A stretch of DNA of 64,000 nt from Episyrphus balteatus (taxonomy: Eukaryota > Arthropoda > Insecta > Diptera > Syrphidae), in assembly GCF_945859705.1 (NCBI RefSeq), contig NC_079136.1, positions 53,210,094-53,274,093 on the forward strand, read 5' to 3'. Shown here piece after piece: positions 12,075-22,080 of this stretch. Under the pieces are notes generated by a model. It saw nothing but the letters and a program-made list of their open reading frames with translations, ran no database searches and was not told where the DNA came from. Position numbers and translations under genes: made by a program. Every line of letters begins with the position of its first letter. Position 1 is the first letter of the stretch.

Positions 12075-12505
12075 CACAGAGAAAAATATGACCCGCTAAA
12101 AACTAACAGATTGCCATATTGTTTTACCGTCCATACATTTCATAAGGAAATCTTATTGAAATCAACGATTAATAAGGTTTTTTTAAGGAGATTTCTTATT
12201 ATTTTTATAGAGAAAATCTTATTAAAATTTGACTGAAAAGTCGATTTTTTTTTGCAACTTAGCACTAGAACAAAAATCGCGATCAATATTTTCATGGCAG
12301 GTTGGTTCAGGTGGTAAGGTGGGCGACTAATGATTTGAAGTCTCCAGTTCGATTCCCAGCCTGGTCATCGTTTTTTTTATTTTTTTGCAGATTTTAAAAC
12401 AATAAGGAAAACCCGATTGTTTTAATAAGGTTTCCTTCTTGGATGAAAACCATAGAGAAATCTTATTGTTTTTGTTCTATTTTATGTGGTCTATTTTTCT
12501 CTGTG
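12075..12505. mobile_element. Small TIR element enclosing a tRNA-like sequence
   Basis: The ends are CACAGAGAAAAATA (12075) and TATTTTTCTCTGTG (ending 12505), perfect 14-bp inverted repeats, extended imperfectly by GACC/GGTC. The interior has several AATAAGGTTT/ATCTTATT phrases in opposite orientations. A tRNA-like block lies near the centre. No clear target duplication was found and there is no coding capacity, so it is a MITE-type element, about 250 bp upstream of the lobo start codon. Confidence 0.6.
12295..12367 (+). tRNA. tRNA-like sequence (tRNA-derived SINE head or tRNA pseudogene)
   Basis: An A-box-like region (GGTTCAGGTGGTAAGGTGG) and a canonical B box (AGTTCGATTCCCAGC) are spaced as in a tRNA. 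The outer segments TGGCAGG and CCTGGTCA can pair as an imperfect acceptor stem. The anticodon arm is not convincing, so a working tRNA is unlikely. It is followed by a T-rich run. A second tRNA-like block sits on the opposite strand at 39.8 kb. Confidence 0.5.
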
Positions 12506-12758
12506 TGGTTAGTGTACAGAATAGCATTTATTCCGAAATTTCGGAGTGCGCGTTATCAAGTACTGCAACCATTTCAGTGAAACGGAAATAAAACTAGATT
12601 CACCACTTGCATTGACAAATTTTCAAATACAATTTCAAACTAGATTTCATTGAATTTTGTGAATAAATCTAATTTATAAAAGAAATCAAAATACAAATAT
12701 TTTTCTATATTTTTTTAAGAATATTAAAAAATCTCTAAAAAAAAAAAATCAGCAAGAA

Positions 12759-13405
12759 ATGTCTCGAAAACAAACACGCGTTACTGTTCATGATGCCGAT
12801 GGCGAATCCCTTGCCAACCAGCCGTTTATCGATAAAACAAAAACACCATCTGCTACGGAACAAGCTAGTTTGGATTTAAGTGAACATGGTAGAATTAGTA
12901 TTGAAACAGTTTCTCACGAAGAATCCTTAACCATGGATAAAGAAAACGTAGAAGATATTGCACCAAAACAACGTTTGTGCGTTGAAGATTTTGTTGCTTC
13001 TTATGACGATGGCCGCATTGATTTGGCATATCCGGAACACTTGGAATTCAAATCCTCGTCGGAGTGCTATCCTCGAAGTTACTACACCCTTTCTGGTAAA
13101 GAAAGATTACTGCTACTGTTTGCAGAGAACTTCCGACGGCAATTTAATAGTTCGTATCCCAACAGAAGACCATTACTTTTGGCAACTAAAAATGAATGTA
13201 ATGTTCAGGTAAATCAATTGAAATGAATTTAATTTTGAAACTACATATAAACAAATATTAATTTAAAATTTTGTAGAAACTTGTTTGCACAACAATTCGA
13301 CCTACCGCGTTTCTTTTTCCATCCTTGATTTCAAGTCTTGAAGGATGTGCTGAGTTTGTTGCGGATTTTATTGAATATCAGCCTTTAGAGAATCCGGGAG
13401 CTCTG
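12759..13405 (+). CDS. lobo: Dynein regulatory complex subunit 7 (DRC7/CCDC135, lost boys), first 193 codons in two exons
   Basis: DRC7 is a nexin-dynein regulatory complex subunit of motile axonemes, needed in sperm (family knowledge). Exon 1 is 12759-13208 (150 codons, donor GTAAAT) and exon 2 is 13277-13405 (43 codons, acceptor TAG, donor GTAAGT); both junctions are phase 0. Residues about 1-75 are a variable, low-complexity leader. Recognition rests on SGKERLLLLFAENFRRQFN, PNRRPLLLATKNECNVQ and, across the splice, KLVCTTIRPT and GCAEFVADFIEYQPLENPG, which match the conserved N-terminal region of the family. Usual family members are several hundred residues longer, including a transglutaminase-like region. 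No continuation was recognised downstream, so the gene either has a very long third intron or is truncated. The ATG is preceded by AGAA and follows an in-frame stop-rich leader. Confidence 0.85.
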
Positions 13406-16107
13406 GTAAGTCGCTAAGTGAACATTGTACCTAATTGATTTTTCCTAAAACTAAACAATTTAAAAGCAAGGTACCTATCGAAGTCTTGAATATATTTTGT
13501 ATGAAGTGTTCATTTGATAATTGAAAAAAAAACCTCTTAAATTTTCATTTGCAAACGATAATGATTTCTTATATTTCCAAAATTCATAACTCCAATATAG
13601 TAAAACCAATACATCTGTTTCTTTACTAATTTAAATTGAGCTTGAGTAGATCCTATAGAAAAGAGGGAATAGATAAAATTTTAAAAGTGATCCTGACGGA
13701 CTATTAAACAAAATTTATGAAATGCCAAAAATTAAAAAAATTCAAAAAGTCGATAGGGTTGAATATGTAAGCTAAATAATGGATACTAAAACACTCTTAA
13801 TCGAAATAAAAGTCAATTTAAAATGGTATCGAAATGTTTGTTTCCCCTGAAATAATACAAAAAAAAAAAACAATTTGTTGGGAGGCAGAAAGATGAAAGA
13901 ACCACTATTAGGAAAAATGGTTTATTTATTACTGTTGTATAATTTGTTTGTTATGTACTCTGGACGCAACATAAGATCATGGTTTTTTCAGAACAATGAA
14001 TAATTGTACCCAACTTTCACCAGATTTTTTGTATTAATTGTATATTTTAATTAATGAAAGTTTAACACAAATAAACAAAAAAAGATTATTGTTCAAAAAT
14101 ATTTAAGCTTAAAACAAAAAATACGGCAACGGTATCAGTTTTTAATCCAGAATCCAATGATGTATTTAGGGTGAGGGGAAAATATCCCACCAAAATTAAA
14201 ATTGATTTTCAAAAGAACTTTTGGTAAAAAATATTTTTCAAAAGTTTCGCAGTTACACATTTTTTTTTATTCTAAAAGTATGTGAAAGCCAGAAGCAAAG
14301 GATGACCGGGACACATAAGAATTTCTGCTTAATATATTATTGGTAAAAATGTAAATAAACTAAAATTAAGTGTTTATAAGGATGGGAAAAAACCAGAGTG
14401 AAGCTGGATATTTTTTTTAAGAACAATGGAAAAAACATTTCCAGGTGAAAAGTTGATAGATTTGTTAAAAAATCGTAACAATTACACATACAGAGGACCA
14501 AATTTTACATAAATAGAGAACGCAAACAAAAATTAAAACAAATATGAATTACGAAAAAGAAAATAGTCTTCAATAGTGCCATAAAAATTGATAATTTTTG
14601 GTAATTTTTTTTACACAGATTCGATAATTGTTAAATATTTGGTTTACCTCATTCAACTCAAAAACTGATAAATTTCTAAAACAAAAATTAGAGGTGTAGG
14701 TAGGTACATATTGATATGATTGATAGGTCATAGGTGTACTTCATGGGATATTTTAAGTAGAGCTAAAACTTTGTGGAACATATTTTTTGTCTAGACCCTA
14801 TTATTTTTAAGATATGTATACGATTTTGTGACTTTTAATCCCCTTTAAAGGGCCTAGCGGGCGGAGGATACTTTAGCACTTTTTAGAGATTGTAAACCAA
14901 CCCTATACCAAAAATCTGCCTGTTAAAAATGTTTTTTTTTTTTCCTTTGAAAAAAATCTATTTTTACTGAGTTAGTTTTGTTAAAAATTTTAAGTAATGA
15001 AAATAATAAAATATCAAATTTAGTTTTTGTCAACTTTATCAAATCATCTTGTGTAGTGGATTATTTAAATTTGATCGGCTCTAACAAAAATTTTATTCAT
15101 ACCGAATTTGCATTACCAACGGATTTTGTGTTTTTTTTTCGTGATTCTTAGATTATTTTCGAAACGAATGGAACTCTTGATACGGATAAGGCCCTTTTTT
15201 TACCCGGCTTAAAAAAAGGAGGAGGTTCTTATTTGGTCTCTATTTGTTGTATTGTTTTTTATGTTTGTTACCTGAGCAGTTCAGGCTGCGTAGACCGATT
15301 TTGATGATTCTTTCTGTATTTGGAAGCTGCTAGTGCTTTCAATGTGAAATTATTTTCATTTGGTCTACCAGAGAAAATCAATAAAGTTTTTTTTTTCAAT
15401 TCATAGAAGTCGTATTTTTTTTTATATAAAGTTTTATCAAAATTTCAGTTATTTTATTATTTTTTTCAACGGCTGCAGATCAAGGAATTTTGAGTCCCTA
15501 AATGTCGAAGATTTTGAAAACATTATGATGCAAAGTCACATAATCTAAAATGTATTTTAAATAAATCTGAAATATGTATTTTATTGTAATTTTTCGTAAA
15601 TCGTTTTCTTACACCAAAATAATTAGATATTGATTTTAAACATTTATTAGATCATTTTAAGTTTCGTTACCTTTAACATTTGATCACAATCTGGAGAATA
15701 TGCTTTCACTTTGCTTGACTGGGTTTAAAAAGTCAAAGTTTAGCTTATAATGTCACTTTTAAAACCCATCGGTTCCTTGAATACGATAATGCTGAATGAA
15801 GTGTGGATATATTCGGAGTGAAATCAAAATTGCACTACGAGCGCATAATTTTCCCTTATTTTCTCCAAGAACCGTACCATCAAAAAAGGATTAATTTTTG
15901 TAACATTCACTATTCTGTTTAATAAAATAAAAATGCAATTCGCTTCTTTTCTTGGTGTCGCAGAATCTTGTTCAGGCTTCTTTCAAAGTGAAAAGCCTCA
16001 TCGTCCCAACTGCTTCAGTATCCAAAGACGTTCATGGTCTGATTTTGAGAGCATTATCTTCTTTTTTAACTGACAAACGTTTAAAAGAAAAAAAGAAACT
16101 GACATTT
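13406..16107. other. Downstream of lobo exon 2: A+T-rich, no exon recognised
   Basis: No further lobo exon and no other gene could be recognised on either strand. Open frames here are low-complexity Phe/Lys/Asn reads of A/T runs. The segment at 15,952-16,080 after a CAG (reading NLVQASFKVKSLIVP) has better composition than its surroundings but matches no family I recognise; it may be an old transposon fragment. Confidence 0.4.
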
Positions 16108-16398
16108 TTAACCCTCTGTAGGCACACCTCTTTTTTGTGACGTGATAGGCACACAGATGCGAATTTGGTTTATACTTTTTTATGTCGCTAGAACTTTTTT
16201 CGTTCACAATATTTTATAGAGAATCAAATATGAAATTGATGTAGAATATTCCGAGGAATTCGAATATTGTATTCACAATTCCGAAAAAAATATTTTCACC
16301 CTTATAAAAGTAATTTTTTGTAACCACTTTTTTGATAAATCGTAATTTTTTTATTTTTGTCCTGCCAAATTCGCACCCGTGTGCCGACAGAGGGTTAA
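16108..16398. mobile_element. piggyBac-type MITE flanked by TTAA
   Basis: The left end TTAACCCTCTGTAGGCACAC (16108) and the right end GTGTGCCGACAGAGGGTTAA (ending 16398) are inverted copies with one substitution. A second inner inverted pair is ATGCGAATTTGG / CCAAATTCGCAC. TTAA duplication with CCC termini is typical of piggyBac-related elements. It is 291 bp with no coding capacity. Confidence 0.8.
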
Positions 16399-18861
16399 GT
16401 ACCTAAACCTTGAACTTTTCAAGACAAACTTCTGATATTTTCCGGAGTTGAGAAAATTCAAAGTTTAGTTTATAGAAACCCGGAGTTAAAAACATCAATT
16501 TATGTCGTCTTCGATTGGCCGTCCAGAAGTTTACAATCTCAAAGTCCATGGCTCTTCTTAAAAATATTTAAAGCTTTCTAATTATCACCATTATGTTAAA
16601 GCGTTCCTACTTTATAAGAGCCTGGGATTTAAGATTAGTATGATTAAGGGCCGGTTTGTTAATTTTTTATAGAATTGAGTAAAAATGGCAAACCATGACA
16701 TATAAATGCTTTTTTCGATGCCAATTTGCAACCCAGATGTAGCGAATGTAATAAGTCAGCAACTAGGTGTTAAAAAGTATTTTCTTTATTCTCTTTTATT
16801 TATAGTTTTTGAACCAGTTTAAGTAAGTTTTTTTTATATTCATTGTATTGTGAAACATAGAAAATTCTAATTGGCATCATATTTGCAAAGATGCGTTTCT
16901 CAATTAATCCGAAATTAGTATAGTGATCGATTCCAAAATGTACAGTATATCGAATTAACATTGATCTGTCAAATTCCACAAGGTTTAATTCATACTATTC
17001 TGCAAAAGAAGTTTTTACGCCATGGAACAGATATTTAATAAAATAAAAAAAAAATGCTCCTCCATTTTAGCTTATCTTTTTTTATTGATTCATAAATTTG
17101 AAACAATCTCTGTATAATTTTTTTTTATAGTGGTACGAGTTGATCATTGTTCTTGTTATTCTTGTTCCTTTTTTTCACTTAGAACGCATCAAAAATAAGC
17201 ATGATTCCCTTTTCCTCCAATGTTGGGTGCAACCCAAGTAATACAAGCTTGCGATATATGTAGGTGGTGGAGACTTGATTTTAAAAATGATGCCGTTTTA
17301 ATTTTTTTTTATTTTTTTAAAATTGGTTTATGTGTTGAAAATTGAAATAAATCGTTCGATTTCTCTTAATGAATTGTAGCAGCATAATTCGAAATAGTTA
17401 ATCTTTTTAGTAGACACAAATGTCTGGTACAAAAATCCGCAAACGTAAAAAGATATCAATAGGTGGAAAAATTTTTGTAAAATCAAGTTCGCAAATCAGC
17501 TCTTTCGTTTAAATTGTTAACAATCCAAACAGAATCATTTTTCTTTGCACATAACTTTTTTTTTGATTCTTAAGACTTTGTAAAACTGTTCCTTCCCACA
17601 ATTTGAATAAATAAAAAGATTCTCTTGGTTATTTTTGTTTTTATAATTTTTCATATAATTTATTTTTCTTAGATTTTTTTTCCTGTTTCAGTTTTAACAT
17701 TTATCCAACGTTTTTGAAACAAATAACTTAACATCTATGTAAATAAAATTTTAACTAAATTGGTTTTGTATTTTTTTGTGAATAATAATAATAATAATAA
17801 ATTACATTATTAAGTTGGATCTCATGCACAACGAAGAATTTTTTTTAAATATAAAAATAAAATATAAAAAAACAGACAAAAAATAAAATTTTTTTTTATT
17901 TAAAAAAAAGAAGAACTCTAATATATTTATAAATAATGAAAATTTATTTAAAGAAAATACATGTATAAAAAAGGAATGTTGCTTGATTTTTAAATAAAAA
18001 TAATTTAAATAACATTTTTTGTTTACATCTAAGAAGGTTTTTTATTTGTTAAATTTTTACATGTAGAACTTTTAGTAGTTTTTTTTTTTTATTTTAGATT
18101 TTTTTTATTTTTTTGTGAGACTTAATTTTATTTTTGACGAAGAGACCCATGGAATATGTAGTTCGATATATATTTTTTTTGTTTTTATTTTATTTGTTTC
18201 AACTAAATATTTTAGTTCGAAGGATTTACGTCTTTTTTTTGTTTATGATACACATTTAAATAAATTGCTTATTCAATTAAATATTTTTTTTTAATTATTT
18301 TTATTTTATTTCAACATTGAGATAATGATTTTTTAATTTTATTTATAAATTTAGCCTTAAGAAGAGAGTCAGTTTGAATTGTTTTTATTAATTTATGTTT
18401 ATTTTACAGCTATTTAAAAATTTGTTTTGGATTCTTTTTATTTGTTATTTATATTTTACAAAAAGGATATTCAAAAATGTAGAAAAGTCTTTTTTTTTTT
18501 TGTTAATTTTTTTTTATTTATTTTAAATAATTTTTTTTATTTATAACTAATTAAATAATTTAACTAACAATAACATTTTTCTAGGGAGTTTTTTTTTTTG
18601 TTTTAATTTTTTTTTTATTTTTATTTATTAATTAATAAAAATTCTAACATCTACAAGGAATGAATTATGGAATATAATAAAAGTATTTTTTTTTTTATTT
18701 ACAGTTATATTATATAGATTTGGCATTTTTTTGTCGATATTATCGTGAATTTATTTATACAGTTATATTTATATTTTTTTTTTTATTTTATTAAAAATAT
18801 TTGAACTACAAAAATGGAAGATAAACAAAATTTACAAAACGAAATAAAAACGAAAACGAAT
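16399..18861. other. Probable dan 3' UTR and downstream region, extremely A+T-rich
   Basis: This region lies 3' of dan on the minus strand. From about 17,050 to 18,840 it is almost entirely A/T with long T runs on the plus strand. Many TTTATT motifs (AATAAA on the transcribed strand) make the true poly(A) site undecidable. No coding signal was seen. Confidence 0.4.
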
Positions 18862-19332
18862 TTAAAAAACTTCTTCTTCATTTAACTCATTTGCATCAGA
18901 CAGTTCTTCTTTGGTTGGTGGTAAGCATACTTCCGAAGTTGCACTCGATAAAGACTCTTCGACAGGTTCTTCAATAACATCTTCGATAGGTTCTTCATCT
19001 ACAACTTCCGCCTCGTCATCTTCATCGTCGACATCTTCAGTTTCAATTCGAAATGGACTACAACTATTGACGATGGGCTCAACAGTCTCACAATAAGGAT
19101 ATATATTGTAGGTGCTAAGTAAAGTTGCTGGTGGCGAAAAGGTATACCTATGATAATCCTGATGCCATGCTAATAATTGGTCATGGTCGCGATCACCGCG
19201 ATGGTCTTCATAATCTTCATAGAGCTCATCATCATCATTGTTGTTGACAACCCAATCTGCAACATTATTTGCTGATGCTGCTACCTCTCCTGCTCCTCCT
19301 CCTCCAATGTCTAACGCCAATTTCGGTTGCTC
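18862..19332 (-). CDS. dan: In-frame extension of dan after its TAG stop (readthrough candidate)
   Basis: Directly after the dan TAG (19333-19335) the same frame runs EQPKLALDIGGGG and stays open for 156 sense codons to TAA at 18862-18864. The composition is protein-like rather than A/T noise: Gly/Ala-rich start, an Asp/Asn/Glu block (NNNDDDELYEDYEDHRGD), a mixed hydrophobic segment with aromatic and Pro residues (YTFSPPATLLSTYNIYPYCE), then a long Glu/Asp-rich tail ending EELSDANELNEEEVF. Coding texture ends abruptly at the TAA, after which the DNA becomes nearly pure A/T. There is no ATG at its start. Readthrough, an unannotated splice around the TAG, a fresh nonsense change or a base error are the options; the first is favoured. 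The extension would place an acidic tail behind the basic KIRRRK end. Confidence 0.6.
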   Translation of the reverse strand, partial: EQPKLALDIGGGGAGEVAASANNVADWVVNNNDDDELYEDYEDHRGDRDHDQLLAWHQDYHRYTFSPPATLLSTYNIYPYCETVEPIVNSCSPFRIETEDVDDEDDEAEVVDEEPIEDVIEEPVEESLSSATSEVCLPPTKEELSDANELNEEEVF

Positions 19333-21279
19333 CTATTTGCGACGGCGAATCTTCGCCACTTTGTTCTCTTCATCGCTATCTTTGGCTTGTTGTTTTTCAT
19401 TGCCAGACTTTATCGCCGATATGAGAAAACGAAGCTGCATCAATTGCACAGATGTCACACGGGGATTGCTGCAATTCTCAAGCCATTTAAGAAACTTTTC
19501 GCCATGTTCAATAGCCTCCATATCTTCAAAGTCAGAAGCGGCATATTTGGCCCGTTCTTCTTCGTCGGTTTTGTTTGAATTATTGTTGTTATTGTTGTGG
19601 TTGTTGTTGTCATGGTTGTCATTGTTATTGAGACTATCACTATTATAGCTAGCGTCACTCTCACTACCACCTCCAACTTGCATGTTATGGATGCTGCTGC
19701 CACTGCTATTATTCTCCAGCTCCCGATCATGATCTTCAACAATATCCGTAGAAGGTTCATGCTTCATATTTGCAGTTGGACCATTGTTGTTGTTGTTATT
19801 TTGGTTCATCTTGTACAGCAAATTGTCCAGAGCATCTTTGGAGGTGTGTGTCGAAACAGTATCAGCTTCGGACTTAATAATTGGGCTATGAGCTGGACTT
19901 GGTGTTTTGGCTGATACCGATTTCGCTGATAAATCTTCAGGCTTTGAGTTGCTAGTAACTTCGTTGTTGTTGTTATTCATGGCATCAGTGCTGTGTGGGG
20001 AGCTGGATTCTTTGGTCAGATGAGAATAGAGGATATTCTCGAATTGAGGTTTGATGTCAATGGTCGTTGAAGATGGCTGGAGGGCGTTGTGTGGGGCTAG
20101 GGAATTCAAACTCGCTCCGAACGCTTTGCACCAGTTAAACCATGCCGAATTCTTATCGTCAAGACTTCCCGATGGAGTTGAGGTTGGAGTTTGTGGGGTA
20201 GATGAAATTGGTGGGGTTGACGCATGTCCGTGTTGTTGGGGGGTTGAAGATCGAATGGGTGGACTTGAGGAACTTATCGGATTTGGTGGATATAAGCTGT
20301 TCAAACCCAACATAGCCTGTTGAGACTTCAACCAATACAAAAGAGGATCATCCATTGCTGGCATTCCTGAGCCTAAAGATGGTGCCAAAGATGGTGAAGG
20401 ACATTTCATTTTGTTCTTGTCATTTGCACTCAAATTCAAACCATAATTGTCATTTCCGGAATTCTTCTGTTTAGCCCAATTCTTGACCGAAAGTCCTTGT
20501 GTAATTCGATCACCGTCATTGCTTCGAGGACTATGCATAGGTTGGGGTTTTGGTTTGACATTTCGCAGAGAGCTGGGATTAATACCATTTAGACTAGACA
20601 TTGTTGCCGCTAAATTAGGATTTAATTGGGCAATTAAATTTAAATTCGATGTCAGCTCATTGAAGCTGATTGCTAAAGGACTATGTCCAAGACCTGTCAA
20701 TCCAGATAGATGACTTAAGCTCGATAGAGGACTGATAGCAGCGAGGGATGGATCATTCTGGCGGGAAAGATCAGCACCATAGCCTTTGTTTTTCACCCCA
20801 TTCATGGCAACCATTTCGGCATTTTTGAATGCATTATAGTCAGGACCCAAACCATTAAAACTCAAATCGGATAAAGCTTTATTTGTGCTAAAATCCAATC
20901 CGTTCAAGGGGCTTCGTTTGTATCCAAGATCTTCATATTTAATTTTGTTGGAGAAATTCAATGGCATTGATGGGTCCATTTTTTGGCGTTTTTCTGGAGG
21001 TCCTCCTAAAAGAGCTGCAGCAGCGGCAGCAGCTCCATCGACTAACTTATCGGTCAATGAATCTGCTGCCATTTTGTCAGATGCTGACTGTCTTGACATA
21101 AATCGCAGCTTATCTTCATTTTTACACCATCCACGCAATGTTGACTCTGGAACACCAATATCACGGGCCACCGAAGCCTTCGATTCACCATCGTGAATCC
21201 TTTGAATGGCATGAATTTTGTCGCTAGGGGTCAAGCTCCGTAACGGGCGCTTGCCCTTCGTCGTCATCCGGATATTCAT
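19333..21279 (-). CDS. dan: Distal antenna (dan), pipsqueak-type HTH nuclear factor, 648 codons in one exon
   Basis: In Drosophila, Dan is a nuclear pipsqueak-domain protein acting in antennal identity, eye and neural development (family knowledge). Residues about 16-60 form the psq helix-turn-helix (LTPSDKIHAIQRI, GESKASVARDIGVPESTLRG, WCKNEDKLRF). Then come an Ala run near 85, PLNFSNKIKYEDLGYKRSPL, GLSVKNWAKQK, and DPLLYWLKSQQAMLG. PEDLS at 447-451 is a CtBP-binding-type motif. Several Asn/His runs follow, then a conserved C-terminal helical block about 593-630 (GEKFLKWLENCSNPRV, MQLRFLISAIKSGNEK), ending in basic KIRRRK. The start at 21279 is chosen as the first ATG (MNIRMTTKGK). The frame is open upstream to a splice acceptor at 21342-21343, so an upstream exon could add residues. 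Paralogue danr is the alternative; length and C-terminal block favour dan. Confidence 0.93.
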   Translation of the reverse strand: MNIRMTTKGKRPLRSLTPSDKIHAIQRIHDGESKASVARDIGVPESTLRGWCKNEDKLRFMSRQSASDKMAADSLTDKLVDGAAAAAAALLGGPPEKRQKMDPSMPLNFSNKIKYEDLGYKRSPLNGLDFSTNKALSDLSFNGLGPDYNAFKNAEMVAMNGVKNKGYGADLSRQNDPSLAAISPLSSLSHLSGLTGLGHSPLAISFNELTSNLNLIAQLNPNLAATMSSLNGINPSSLRNVKPKPQPMHSPRSNDGDRITQGLSVKNWAKQKNSGNDNYGLNLSANDKNKMKCPSPSLAPSLGSGMPAMDDPLLYWLKSQQAMLGLNSLYPPNPISSSSPPIRSSTPQQHGHASTPPISSTPQTPTSTPSGSLDDKNSAWFNWCKAFGASLNSLAPHNALQPSSTTIDIKPQFENILYSHLTKESSSPHSTDAMNNNNNEVTSNSKPEDLSAKSVSAKTPSPAHSPIIKSEADTVSTHTSKDALDNLLYKMNQNNNNNNGPTANMKHEPSTDIVEDHDRELENNSSGSSIHNMQVGGGSESDASYNSDSLNNNDNHDNNNHNNNNNNSNKTDEEERAKYAASDFEDMEAIEHGEKFLKWLENCSNPRVTSVQLMQLRFLISAIKSGNEKQQAKDSDEENKVAKIRRRK

Positions 21280-21343
21280 CTGTTGGTATGTGGATATATC
21301 CAACTTCAGGCCGTTCAGTTTTCCGGACGGGGGATAAATATCT
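21280..21343 (-). other. dan: 5' part of the dan coding exon with its 3' splice site
   Basis: On the minus strand a long pyrimidine tract (T/C from about 21,344 to 21,375) ends in TAG at 21344-21342, a strong acceptor, so the exon begins near 21341. The codons between acceptor and first ATG are all open (IYPPSGKLNGLKLDISTYQQ). They are either 5' UTR or the continuation of a small upstream coding exon ending in one nucleotide of a split codon (for example ATG G). That upstream exon was not found. Confidence 0.65.
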
Positions 21344-21479
21344 AAAAAAAAAAAGAAAGAAAAAGAAAAACTAAATTAGAATAAAATTTTAATTAATAAA
21401 AAAGAAAAAAACTGCAAGGATATGGAAAAAAACTAACCCAAAAGACAACAACAAGAAGAAAAAACTATATAAGGCGTAA

Positions 21480-22080
21480 CGGTGGTGTTGTATATTATAA
21501 AACAGCGACGAATCAGAATGTGTTTCGCGTTTGCCTGATTAAAAATTCAAATTGCCCCTCGAATTGAAAAACGTAAAATAAAACAAAACAAAAAAAAAAA
21601 CGCTAAACGACAGTTGTATAGAAAAAGGATACGCCTGCTGCCTGGCTGACTGATACTTAATTGCTCGGTGTGATGAACACACAAAAACGCACACAATCCA
21701 CCAGGATATCCATTCACATCCACCTTTGGGAGGACAAGGATGCTTCTCTCATCGTCGTCGTCGCTCGTCGTCCTGTATTCGCACGCACTTCAGCCTAAAA
21801 TCTGAGAAATTCAAAAATAGCCGCGCCGCAATCAAGTACACGACACACGAGTACAGCAGCAATAGCAGCAACCGCCACCACGGTGGTGGTGCTATAGTGC
21901 ACGAATGGACAACACGAATGACGAAGGAGCACGTGGTTGGCTGCTGCTGCTGCTGCTATATTGCCTTATGCTGTGCGGTGGCCACCACAACAGCAATTTC
22001 GATGATTTTGGATTCTCCTGGATGATTTATGTTTTGTTTACCTGTTTTTTAAGAGGTTTGATAGTAGTGGTGGTAACGGG
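21480..22080. promoter_or_regulatory. CG-rich island just upstream of dan exon
   Basis: The base composition changes from A/T runs to mixed sequence with CG, GAC and CAG triplets (CAGCAGCAGCAGCAGC and CCACCACCGTGGTGG on the minus strand; CGTCGTCGTCG on the plus strand). It lies about 150-750 bp upstream of the dan acceptor. On the minus strand TCAGTCAGCCAGGCAGCAGG resembles fly initiator and 5'-UTR sequence. It could be a dan promoter with first exon or an enhancer. The open frames here are low-complexity and not convincing. Confidence 0.35.

Larger units (their letters stand above)
9936..12758. promoter_or_regulatory. Intergenic region between divergent tw and lobo
   Basis: The start codons of tw (minus) and lobo (plus) face away from each other across 2.8 kb, so the promoters of both should lie here, tw's probably near 9,950-10,150 and lobo's near 12,510-12,740. 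No unambiguous TATA box or initiator can be assigned. The middle holds an ACAGAATTTTG-type repeat remnant (about 11,503-11,575, related to the array at 63.0 kb) and a small TIR element at 12,075-12,505. The short open frame at 11,197-11,379 has no recognisable features. Confidence 0.4.

Noticed and set aside
12958..13212. 84-codon plus-strand frame inside lobo exon 1
   Set aside because: A frame-shifted shadow of the lobo coding sequence.
19238..19914. Plus-strand and other-frame open frames over dan
   Set aside because: Shadows of the dan coding exon caused by Asn/His/Ser codon runs; no independent signal.
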